Below the pieces are notes generated by a model that saw nothing but the letters and a program-made list of their open reading frames with translations, had not been told where the DNA came from and ran no database searches. From Paraburkholderia sp. Tr-20389 (lineage in GTDB: Bacteria > Pseudomonadota > Gammaproteobacteria > Burkholderiales > Burkholderiaceae), in NCBI RefSeq assembly GCF_017104565.1, contig NZ_JAAGPD010000053.1:1-64000 (forward strand): a stretch of 64,000 nucleotides of DNA. Reading direction: 5' to 3'. Both the position numbers and the translations under genes were made by a program. Position 1 is the first letter of the stretch; every line of letters begins with the position of its first letter. Positions 17,494 through 24,959 of this stretch are shown here, one piece after another.

Positions 17494-18564
17494 ATGCAAG
17501 CCGATTTGCCGCAGGAACTCCAGGAGGCGATCCAGTTTTCGATCGATCACGAATCGCCGTGGGACCGCAACGCCGATGGCAAATTCGGCGTGCATGTGAA
17601 CGACCCGCCGCCGTGGAACCGGCTGCTCGGGCCGATTCATGACCGCGGGCCCGTGTCGGGCGCCGTGGCCGTCGATGGCAGGCTGCTCGCGACATGGGGC
17701 GAGCCGGATCGCGCCGATCTGACGTTCAGCATCGCGAAAACGTACCTCGCGCTGCTGGCGGGCGTCGCGCACGATCGCGGCCTGCTGCCCGATCCCGACG
17801 AACCGGTGCATGTGCGCGTGCCGGGTTTCGGTTTCGACGACACGCACAACGCCGCTATCACGTGGACCCAACTGTTACAACAGACGAGCGAATGGCAAGG
17901 CAGCTGCTTCGGCCTGTCCGATCAGGCCGATCACTACCGCGCGGTGACCTTCGGCGATCCGCCCGCCGGCCGCAAGGGCGACCTGCGCCCGCTGCAATCG
18001 CCTGGTACGTACTGGGAATACAACGACGTGCGCATCAACCAGTTGTCGCTGGCGCTGCTGCATCTGTTCGGCAAGCCTTTGCCCGAGGTTTTCCGCGAAG
18101 CCATCATGCGGCCCGTGGGCGCGAGCGAGCACTGGCAATGGGTCGGCTACGACGATGCGTGGCTCGAAGTCGGCGGCCGCCGTGTGCAGTCGGTGCCGGG
18201 CGGCTCGCACTGGGGCGGCGGCATGTCGGTGAGCGCGAACGATCAGCTGAAAGTCGCGCAGATGCTGCTCGACGACGGACTCGCCGACGGACGCCGCGTG
18301 CTGTCAGCCGAATGGATCGCGCGGATGCGCACGCCCTGCGCGCTCGCGCCGTACTACGGCCATCTGGTGTGGCTCAACACTGCGCGGCGCGTGTTTCCCA
18401 GCGTGCCCGAGTCGAGTTACTTCGGCGTCGGCGCGGGCAGTTCGTTCATGTGGATCGAGCCCGAGCGACGCATCGCGCTGATCGTGCGCTGGCTCGATTC
18501 ACAGTTCGCGGACGCGTTCTTCGGCAGGATGCTGGGCGCGATCGATACGGTGTGTTCGCGCTAG
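17494..18564 (+). CDS. Beta-lactamase-fold serine hydrolase
   Basis: This protein of about 356 residues has the serine beta-lactamase/esterase family motifs: FSIAKTY supplies the S-x-x-K pair, and YWEYNDVR supplies the Tyr-x-Asn motif. The third element appears as GGSHWGGG. No signal peptide is visible, so it is probably a cytoplasmic esterase or amidase, not a resistance beta-lactamase. The start at 17494 is preferred because CGAGGA precedes it; ATG 17470 is eight codons earlier without such a site. It ends the M20-MHS operon, 43 bp after the transporter. A joint role with the M20 enzyme in degrading an amide or ester is inferred. Confidence 0.82.
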   Translation: MQADLPQELQEAIQFSIDHESPWDRNADGKFGVHVNDPPPWNRLLGPIHDRGPVSGAVAVDGRLLATWGEPDRADLTFSIAKTYLALLAGVAHDRGLLPDPDEPVHVRVPGFGFDDTHNAAITWTQLLQQTSEWQGSCFGLSDQADHYRAVTFGDPPAGRKGDLRPLQSPGTYWEYNDVRINQLSLALLHLFGKPLPEVFREAIMRPVGASEHWQWVGYDDAWLEVGGRRVQSVPGGSHWGGGMSVSANDQLKVAQMLLDDGLADGRRVLSAEWIARMRTPCALAPYYGHLVWLNTARRVFPSVPESSYFGVGAGSSFMWIEPERRIALIVRWLDSQFADAFFGRMLGAIDTVCSR

Positions 18565-18589
18565 CGCTGCACGCGCCTGACCCAACACG

Positions 18590-19687
18590 CTACATCGCCC
18601 GCGCGACGATCAACGGATCGACCGAGCCGATCACATCGAGGTTGCGATTCGCATACGGCAGTTTGTGCAACACGAAGCGCATCGCATTGAGCCGCGCCCG
18701 CTTCTTGCAATCGGAGCGTACGACGGTCCATGGCGTGTCAGCGGTGTCGGTGTGCGCGAACATCGTCTCCTTGGCTTGCGTGTAGTCGTCCCATTTGTCC
18801 AGCGACGCGAGATCGACGGGACTCAGCTTCCATTGTTTGAGCGGATGAATCTGGCGCTCCTTGAACCGCCGCGCCTGTTCCTCGCGGCTCACCGAAAACC
18901 AGAACTTCACGATATGGATGCCGCTTTGGGCGAGATGCCGCTCGAATGCCGGCACCTGCCCCATGAACTCGGTGTACTCGTTTTGCGTACAAAAGCCCAT
19001 GACCCGCTCGACGCCCGCGCGGTTGTACCACGAGCGGTCGAACAGCACGATCTCACCTGCCGTCGGCAGATGCTGAACGTAGCGCTGGAAGTACCATTGC
19101 CCGCGTTCCAGTTCGGTCGGCTTTTCGAGCGCGACGACGCGTGCGCCACGCGGGTTCAGATGCTCCATGAAGCGTTTGATCGTGCCGCCCTTGCCCGCTG
19201 CGTCGCGACCTTCGAAAAGAATCATCACGCGCTGCCCCGATTCGCGCACCCATGCCTGCAGCTTCAACAGCTCGACTTGCAAGCGGTACTTCTGCTTTTC
19301 GTATGCCTTGCGCGACATCAGGTTGAGATACGGATAGCCGCCTTCGCGCCATGCGGGCGACAACTCGTCGTCGGGATGACGGCGCTTGCCCGTCGTCCAG
19401 GCGGCAGGATCGCCTTCCAGCAGCAAAGCACGCAGCGCGCTCACCTCGTCGGCTGACATGCCGTCCATCACGGTCTTCACCGAGTCGAGCAGCGTATCCG
19501 CGTTCTGCGTCGCGCCCGCTTCGATCACCGACTGCATGCTGTTCGCAAGCAGATCGTTGGCGGCAACCGCCGCTTGATGCGTATGTGCAAGTTCCGCGGC
19601 CCTCGCCGTGTGTCCCGGAATCACGTCGCCGCGCGAAACCTGGCGCGCCCCCTGGGTTGATTTGTCTTGCTGCGCGGTCAACTTCAT
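18590..19687 (-). CDS. ppk2: Polyphosphate kinase 2 (PPK2)
   Basis: This 365-residue kinase transfers phosphate between polyphosphate and nucleoside phosphates. The PPK2 core follows an N-terminal extension of about 90 residues: Walker A FEGRDAAGKGGT, then the HLNPRGARVVAL stretch, EIVLFDRSWYNRAGVERVMGFC for Walker B and the lid, and FWFSVSREEQARRF near the C-terminus. The length and single domain fit class I or III PPK2; the direction (ADP or GDP phosphorylation) cannot be fixed by eye. The ATG at 19687 is preferred over longer in-frame reading. It is convergent with the serine hydrolase and alone in its transcript. Confidence 0.92.
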   Translation of the reverse strand: MKLTAQQDKSTQGARQVSRGDVIPGHTARAAELAHTHQAAVAANDLLANSMQSVIEAGATQNADTLLDSVKTVMDGMSADEVSALRALLLEGDPAAWTTGKRRHPDDELSPAWREGGYPYLNLMSRKAYEKQKYRLQVELLKLQAWVRESGQRVMILFEGRDAAGKGGTIKRFMEHLNPRGARVVALEKPTELERGQWYFQRYVQHLPTAGEIVLFDRSWYNRAGVERVMGFCTQNEYTEFMGQVPAFERHLAQSGIHIVKFWFSVSREEQARRFKERQIHPLKQWKLSPVDLASLDKWDDYTQAKETMFAHTDTADTPWTVVRSDCKKRARLNAMRFVLHKLPYANRNLDVIGSVDPLIVARAM

Positions 19688-19772
19688 GAACTCCCGATTG
19701 CGTTGAAATTCGGACGGACCCCGGCGCACGCCTCCAACGACACGCGACACGCGGCCCACGACAAGGTACGCG

Positions 19773-19994
19773 TCAAGCCGACGTCTGCGCCTGTCGGAGG
19801 ATCGTGTAGAGGCTGTCCTTGAGACGCAGCTTTTCTTTCTTGAGGACTTCGATGCTGCGGCTGTCGCCCGGCACATTCCCCGCTTCCATGTTGCGAACCT
19901 GATGGTCCAGTTCATTGTGGCGTTCGAAAAGCCGCGCGAAATGCGCGTCTTCTTTCTTCAGGCGCGAGATCAGATCGCGATACTCGGGAAACAT
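19773..19994 (-). CDS. YdcH-family (DUF465) small coiled-coil protein
   Basis: This 73-residue protein matches the DUF465/YdcH family in length and pattern: it begins MFPEYRDLISRLKKED and continues HFARLFERHNELDHQVRNME and a C-terminal LKKEKLRLKDSLYTIL helix. It is predicted to be almost entirely two antiparallel alpha helices. The function is unknown; members are abundant small cytoplasmic proteins in proteobacteria. The ATG at 19994 has GGAGGT just upstream. It precedes ppk2 by 85 bp on the same strand, but an operon is not certain. Confidence 0.88.
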   Translation of the reverse strand: MFPEYRDLISRLKKEDAHFARLFERHNELDHQVRNMEAGNVPGDSRSIEVLKKEKLRLKDSLYTILRQAQTSA

Positions 19995-20170
19995 GGCACC
20001 TCCTCACACGGTCACAGGCAAGCAGCTAGATTCAAGCTTGCGTTCATTTTCTCACCGTGGCGGAGCTTCGCAATTACTATGTATGACTAATGACTGTGTC
20101 ATGTGGTCGCATCTGAAATGCGCTCGATGAATGCGCGCCGCGCGTGACGGGCGGCGCACCACTGCAAGCT

Positions 20171-21352
20171 TCACTGACCATCCAGCGACATGAGGATGCG
20201 ATGCGCGGCAGCCACGCGATCCGCAATCGGGAAATTGCGGTTGCCGAGAATCACGATGCCGATGTGCCGCGCCGGCACGAACGCCACATACGAACCGAAG
20301 CCATTGGTCGAGCCCGTCTTGTTGATCCACACGTTTTCCCGCGGCGCAGCGGGTGGCTCGATGCTCTTGACGGGCGTGGCGTCGAGCGCCATCGACGGCG
20401 CGTTGCCTTCCAGCAGCGCGTTCAGCGTGACGGGATACGGGTATTGCTCCCAGATCAGATCCTGCGTCATCGGGCCGGCCTGGAAGTAACCTGTGTGCGT
20501 CTGCGTGATCGCGCGCTGCAGGTCGCTGTCGAGCCTGACGAGCTTCATGTTGGCTTCGATGAAGCGCAGCATGTCGGCCGCCGTCGATTTCACGCCATAC
20601 GCCTGCGCCGCCAGCACGCCGCCCGCCATGCGGATCGGTTTGCCGTCTCTGGTATAGCCTTGCGCATAGTCGGCCTTCCTGCCGTCGGGGACGTCGATGA
20701 AGCTGTTCTTCAGTTCGAGCGCGGGGAAGAGCCGCTGCTCGACCAGCACCGTGAAATCCTGTCCCATGCTCTTCGCCGCGATCAGACCGAGCGCACCGAT
20801 GCCCGGATTCGTGTAGGTCCGTACCGTGCCGGGCGCATACGTCGGGCGCCATGCCTTGAAGTAGCGCATCAACTGGGCGTCGTCGTGGATGTCGTCCGGC
20901 ACCTGGAGCGGAAGAACGCCCGGCGTGTGCGTGCCGAGATTCAGCAGGCTCAGCTTGCCGAACGGTGTGCCATGCAACGCGGGCAGATACTTGCCGACGT
21001 CGTCGCCCAGTGACAGTTGTCCGTCGACCTGCGCCCACGCGGTCAAGGTCGCCGTGAATGTCTTGCTCACCGAGCCGAGTTCGAACAGCGTCGCGTCGGT
21101 GACGGGCTGGCGCGATTGCGTCGATGCGACGCCGTAGTTGAACACCTGTGCACTGCCGTCGACGATCACGCCGACCGCCACGCCAGGGATGCGGTCTTTG
21201 GCCATCATGGGCCGGATCGCTGCGTCGACGGCCTGTCTGACACGCTCTTGCGGCGCGTCCGCCGCCGCGTGGCCGACACCCGTCACGCACAGCGCACACA
21301 GCAGCGCCGCGATGCGCGCGCCCATCGTTGCGAATCTCATCTGCGATGTCAT
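20171..21352 (-). CDS. ampC: Class C (AmpC-type) beta-lactamase
   Basis: This 393-residue precursor has a signal peptide ending near residue 31 (GVGHAAA). The class C triad of motifs is present: S94-V-S-K97 with the nucleophile in ELGSVSKTF, Y180-T-N182 (usual Tyr-Ala/Ser-Asn), and K-T-G in WINKTGSTNG near residue 345, followed by YVAFVPARHIGIVIL. Length and spacing match periplasmic cephalosporinases. It lies 15 bp after the class A beta-lactamase on the same strand, so both are probably cotranscribed and controlled by the divergent AmpR-like regulator. A low-activity or DD-peptidase relative is a less likely alternative. Confidence 0.9.
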   Translation of the reverse strand: MTSQMRFATMGARIAALLCALCVTGVGHAAADAPQERVRQAVDAAIRPMMAKDRIPGVAVGVIVDGSAQVFNYGVASTQSRQPVTDATLFELGSVSKTFTATLTAWAQVDGQLSLGDDVGKYLPALHGTPFGKLSLLNLGTHTPGVLPLQVPDDIHDDAQLMRYFKAWRPTYAPGTVRTYTNPGIGALGLIAAKSMGQDFTVLVEQRLFPALELKNSFIDVPDGRKADYAQGYTRDGKPIRMAGGVLAAQAYGVKSTAADMLRFIEANMKLVRLDSDLQRAITQTHTGYFQAGPMTQDLIWEQYPYPVTLNALLEGNAPSMALDATPVKSIEPPAAPRENVWINKTGSTNGFGSYVAFVPARHIGIVILGNRNFPIADRVAAAHRILMSLDGQ

Positions 21353-21367
21353 CAGCGGATCTCCCGT

Positions 21368-22273
21368 TCAGACATGCGCAACCAGCGCGCCGACCTTCGC
21401 GATTGCCGCATCGCGCTGCGCCGCGCCCGCCTTCGTCGCGCCCGTCAGATACACCGCGACGAGAAGCGGCGGGCGTCCGGCAGGCCAGACGATCGCGATA
21501 TCGTTCGAGGTGCCCCGCTCGCCCGTGCCCGTCTTGTCGCCGACCCGCCATTCCTTCGGCAAGCCCGCGCGCAGCCGCGCATCGCCCGTCTTGTTGGCGA
21601 CGAGCCACGCCGTGAGCTGGTCGCGCGATGCAGCGGACAGATGCTCGCCAAGCAGCATCGCACGCAGATCGGCGAGCATCGCTGCGGGCGTCGTCGTATC
21701 GCGCGGATCGCCTTCTATCGCTTCGTTGAGCGTCGGCTCGTTGCGATCGAGGCGAGTAACCGTATCGCCGATGTCACGCGCGAACACCGTCAATGCCGCC
21801 GGCCCGCCGATGCTCTCCAGCAGCAGATTGGCGGCCGTATTGTCGCTGCGCGTGAGCGCGGCTTCGCACAGTTCCCCTACCGTCATCCCGTCGCCGCCTG
21901 CACGCGGACCGCTGACGGGCGAATTCGCGACGACGACCTCCTTCGTGTACACGATCCTGCGCCCGAGTTCTTCTTTGCCTTGATCCTTGCGCGTCAGCAC
22001 GGCCGACGCGAGCAGGAACTTGAACGTGCTGCACATCGGAAAGCGCTCGTGCATGCGCCAGCCTGCCTGCCTGCCGTTTGCCGTATCGAGGATCCCGACA
22101 CCCAGACGGCCGCCCGTTTGCGCCTCGATCTGCGCGAGCTGTTTTTCCACGGCGCCGCCGTGCGCCGCGCGCCGCTGCGCGGACGCGGCCGCGCCGGCGC
22201 CGAACGCCTGAGCCGCAACGCCAGCTAACCCAGCGCCAGCCAGCGTAATGGTGAAATCTCGCCTCGTAACCAT
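21368..22273 (-). CDS. bla: Class A beta-lactamase (PenA-like)
   Basis: This 301-residue precursor has all class A elements: C81-S82-T-F-K85 with the nucleophile, S143-D-N145, the omega-loop E179-P-T-L-N183 and K247-T-G249. Cys stands next to the nucleophile, but the position equivalent to 238 in DKTGTGERGTSND is Gly, so the disulfide of KPC/SME carbapenemases is absent; this pattern fits the Burkholderia PenA group. The N-terminus MVTRRDFTITLAG carries a twin-arginine motif, so Tat export is predicted, as known for PenA. The ATG at 22273 follows GGAGGAGC. It is the first gene of a two-beta-lactamase operon. Confidence 0.93.
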   Translation of the reverse strand: MVTRRDFTITLAGAGLAGVAAQAFGAGAAASAQRRAAHGGAVEKQLAQIEAQTGGRLGVGILDTANGRQAGWRMHERFPMCSTFKFLLASAVLTRKDQGKEELGRRIVYTKEVVVANSPVSGPRAGGDGMTVGELCEAALTRSDNTAANLLLESIGGPAALTVFARDIGDTVTRLDRNEPTLNEAIEGDPRDTTTPAAMLADLRAMLLGEHLSAASRDQLTAWLVANKTGDARLRAGLPKEWRVGDKTGTGERGTSNDIAIVWPAGRPPLLVAVYLTGATKAGAAQRDAAIAKVGALVAHV

Positions 22274-22357
22274 TGCTCCTCCTTGAAGAGCCGCCACTAT
22301 CGCGTTTCCGTAGCCGTGTGACAAACGATGATAAATTGCTCGAAGCCCCTCTCGAAC
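22274..22357. promoter_or_regulatory. Divergent promoter region between class A beta-lactamase and AmpR-like gene
   Basis: Only 84 bp separate the two divergent starts, typical for bla/ampR pairs, in which AmpR binds the centre and controls both directions. The AT-richer core lies around 22321-22338. I could not place a firm T-N11-A operator. Confidence 0.55.
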
Positions 22358-23260
22358 ATGCGACCTTATCTCCCCCTGAACGCGCTGCGCGCGTTCGAAT
22401 CGTCGGCCCGGCATCTGAGTTTCACGCGCGCCGCGCTCGAACTGAACGTCACGCAGGCGGCCGTGAGTCAGCAGGTGCGCACGCTCGAGGAGCGGCTGGG
22501 CGCGACGCTTTTCAAGCGCCTGCCGCGCGGACTCGCGATCACGGATGAAGGACTCGCGCTACGCCCCGTGCTGAGCGATGCATTCGATCGTATCGAAGCC
22601 GTGCTACGGCAGTTCGAAGGCGGACATTTCCATGAGGTGTTGACAGTCGGCGCGGTCGGCACCTTCGCGGTCGGCTGGCTGATGCCGCGTCTGAAGGCGT
22701 TTCATGACGCGCATCCGTTCGTCGAACTACGGCTGATGACGAACAACAACCTCGTCGATCTCGCCGCGGAAGGTCTCGACTTCGCGATCCGCTTCGGCGA
22801 CGGCACGTGGCCGGGCTCGCGCGCGTCGAAGCTGTTCGACGCGCCGCTGTCGGTGCTGTGCACGCCGGAGATCGCGCAACGCCTGCATACGCCCGCCGAT
22901 CTCGCCGGCGAAACGCTGCTGCGCTCGTATCGCGCCGACGACTGGGCAAGCTGGTTCGCAGCCGCGGGCCTTGCGCCGCGCGCCGTGCGCGGCCCCGTGT
23001 TCGACTCGTCGCGGCTGATGGTGGAAGCGGCGATGCAAGGCGCAGGGGTCGCGCTCGCACCGGCAGCGATGTTCGAACGCGATCTGTCGATGGCACGCCT
23101 CGCGCGTCCGTTCGATATCGACGTGCACGCGGGCAGCTACTGGCTCACCTGGCAAAAGGCGAAACCGGCGTCGCCCGCGATGCGCGCGTTCAGTCAGTGG
23201 CTTGCGAAGGAAGCCGAAGAAGTGGCCGAAGGCATCGAGCCGTCAGGCGAAGCGTCGTGA
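22358..23260 (+). CDS. ampR: AmpR/PenR-like LysR regulator of the beta-lactamases
   Basis: This 300-residue LysR regulator follows the AmpR template almost word for word at its N-terminus: MRPYLPLNALRAFESSARHL, then SFTRAALELNVTQAAVSQQV as the helix-turn-helix. AmpR senses cell-wall muropeptides and induces ampC or penA. The ATG at 22358 aligns with the AmpR N-terminus; an upstream ATG at 22328 would add ten unrelated residues. Its divergent position 84 bp from the class A gene supports the assignment. Closely related LysR proteins (GcvA type) share this N-terminus, so context carries part of the weight. Confidence 0.88.
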   Translation: MRPYLPLNALRAFESSARHLSFTRAALELNVTQAAVSQQVRTLEERLGATLFKRLPRGLAITDEGLALRPVLSDAFDRIEAVLRQFEGGHFHEVLTVGAVGTFAVGWLMPRLKAFHDAHPFVELRLMTNNNLVDLAAEGLDFAIRFGDGTWPGSRASKLFDAPLSVLCTPEIAQRLHTPADLAGETLLRSYRADDWASWFAAAGLAPRAVRGPVFDSSRLMVEAAMQGAGVALAPAAMFERDLSMARLARPFDIDVHAGSYWLTWQKAKPASPAMRAFSQWLAKEAEEVAEGIEPSGEAS

Positions 23261-23288
23261 TACACGCCTCGCGCGGTAACGCATCGCA

Positions 23289-24791
23289 TCACATCTCGGT
23301 CAGATGCGCAGCCGCCGATGTCTCGCGTGGCTGCCCGCCGATCTTGATGTGCGGCACCATCATCACCGACAGCACCGCGCCCACACAGATCACGAAGATC
23401 GACAGGAACGTCAGATGCAGCGAATGATGCAGCGCCGCGCGCACCATGTCGTTGCCCGCCAGCGCGGCCTGTGCCGCGCCCGGTGTTGCATCGAGCAGCG
23501 AGCGCAACTGGTCGGACGTGATCGACATGCCCTTGAAGTGGCTGAGCCCGAAGTTCAGCACGGCACCGAAGATCGCCGCGCCGAGCGTGCTGCCCAGGTT
23601 GCGTGAGAACAGGTTCGATGCCGTGGCCGAACCGCGTTGCTGCGGCTGCACGATCTCCTGGATCAGGATCAGCGAACTGACGCTGACGATGCCCATGCCG
23701 AGCCCCATCACCAGCGAGCCGACGCCCGCCGTGACGGGCGAGCCGTCCGGTTGCAGCAACGCGAAGGCAATCGCGCCGAGCGGCAGGAAGAAGCTGCCCG
23801 CCACCATCGTGCGCCGCAATCCGAGCCGGTGGAACGACTTCGCGGTGAACGTCGCGCCCGACGGCCAGCCGAGCATCACCATCGTCAGCGCAAGCCCCGC
23901 GACCACGGGCGACTGATGCAGCACGCCCTGCACGTACATCGGCAGGAAGGTGGTCAGACCCATCAGCGCCATGCCGGACATCACGGTCGCCGCATTGCAC
24001 GCAGCGATGGGGCGTTGGCTCCATAGCGCGAACGAAATCATCGGCTCGGACACGCGCCGCTCGTGCCACACGAACAGCACACCTGCCACGACGCACAGCG
24101 CGACTTCGAACAGCGCGCGGCCATCGTTTTCCGAGCCGGCGTCCGTGAGCGCCATCATCAGCGCGCCGATCGCGATCGTGAAGAGCACGGCGCCCATGAT
24201 GTCGATGGACGGACGCTGATGACGCTTCTCTTCGTGCAGATACGTGATGAAGCCGAACGCGGCCAGAAAGCCGATGGGCACGTTGATCCAGAAGATCCAC
24301 GACCATGACAGATCGCGGATCAGCAGGCCTCCCGCCATCGGACCGATCACGGCCGAGATGGCCCAGACGCTGGCCAGATAGCCCTGGATCTTGCCGCGCT
24401 CGCGCGCCGGATACAGGTCGGCGACGATGGTCAGCGTGACCGGCTGGATCGCGCCCGCGCCCATGCCCTGTATGAGACGGAACGCGATCATCGCGGGCAT
24501 CGACCACGCGAAGCCCGCGCCGATCGAACCGATCAGGAAAATAGCGATGCCGACCAGCACGGTCGGCTTGCGGCCGTACAGATCGGCGAGCTTGCCGAAC
24601 ACGACGGTCATCGCCGTCTGCGCGAGCAGGAACGACGAGAAGACCCAGCTGTAAAGACGCAGGCCGCCGAGTTGCGTGACGATTTGCGGCATCGCCGTCG
24701 AGACGATGGTGGCCTCGATGGCCACCATCGCCATCGACGCCATCACGGCCGCGATGACGAGATGACGCTTCGTCTGAGGATGATTCGACAT
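23289..24791 (-). CDS. DHA2-family (EmrB/QacA-type) MFS drug efflux transporter
   Basis: This 500-residue protein has about 14 hydrophobic segments, as in DHA2 drug:H+ antiporters. Diagnostic stretches are IEATIVSTAMPQIVTQLGG in helix 1, FGKLADLYGRKP as motif A, RLIQGMGAGAIQPVT as motif B and SVWAISAVIGPMAGGLL as motif C of antiporters, then WSWIFWINVPIG. It should export hydrophobic or amphipathic compounds. The ATG at 24791 is the start, with MSNHPQTKRHLV; longer reading to 24857 lacks support. No membrane-fusion or outer-membrane partner is adjacent. It is convergent with the AmpR-like gene but not obviously in its regulon. Confidence 0.9.
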   Translation of the reverse strand: MSNHPQTKRHLVIAAVMASMAMVAIEATIVSTAMPQIVTQLGGLRLYSWVFSSFLLAQTAMTVVFGKLADLYGRKPTVLVGIAIFLIGSIGAGFAWSMPAMIAFRLIQGMGAGAIQPVTLTIVADLYPARERGKIQGYLASVWAISAVIGPMAGGLLIRDLSWSWIFWINVPIGFLAAFGFITYLHEEKRHQRPSIDIMGAVLFTIAIGALMMALTDAGSENDGRALFEVALCVVAGVLFVWHERRVSEPMISFALWSQRPIAACNAATVMSGMALMGLTTFLPMYVQGVLHQSPVVAGLALTMVMLGWPSGATFTAKSFHRLGLRRTMVAGSFFLPLGAIAFALLQPDGSPVTAGVGSLVMGLGMGIVSVSSLILIQEIVQPQQRGSATASNLFSRNLGSTLGAAIFGAVLNFGLSHFKGMSITSDQLRSLLDATPGAAQAALAGNDMVRAALHHSLHLTFLSIFVICVGAVLSVMMVPHIKIGGQPRETSAAAHLTEM

Positions 24792-24959
24792 GGGGGGCTG
24801 TAATTGTGTGCTGCGCGGACGTGCCGAAAGTTCGCGGAAACAGCGTGTGTTTCGCAAGCCATTCGATGCGCAAAGAAATGTATGCTACCGCTTAATTGAT
24901 GTGCGCGCACGCGGTTGTACACGCGTCGACGGTTCGCTGACGGATTTCCGGCAATCCGC

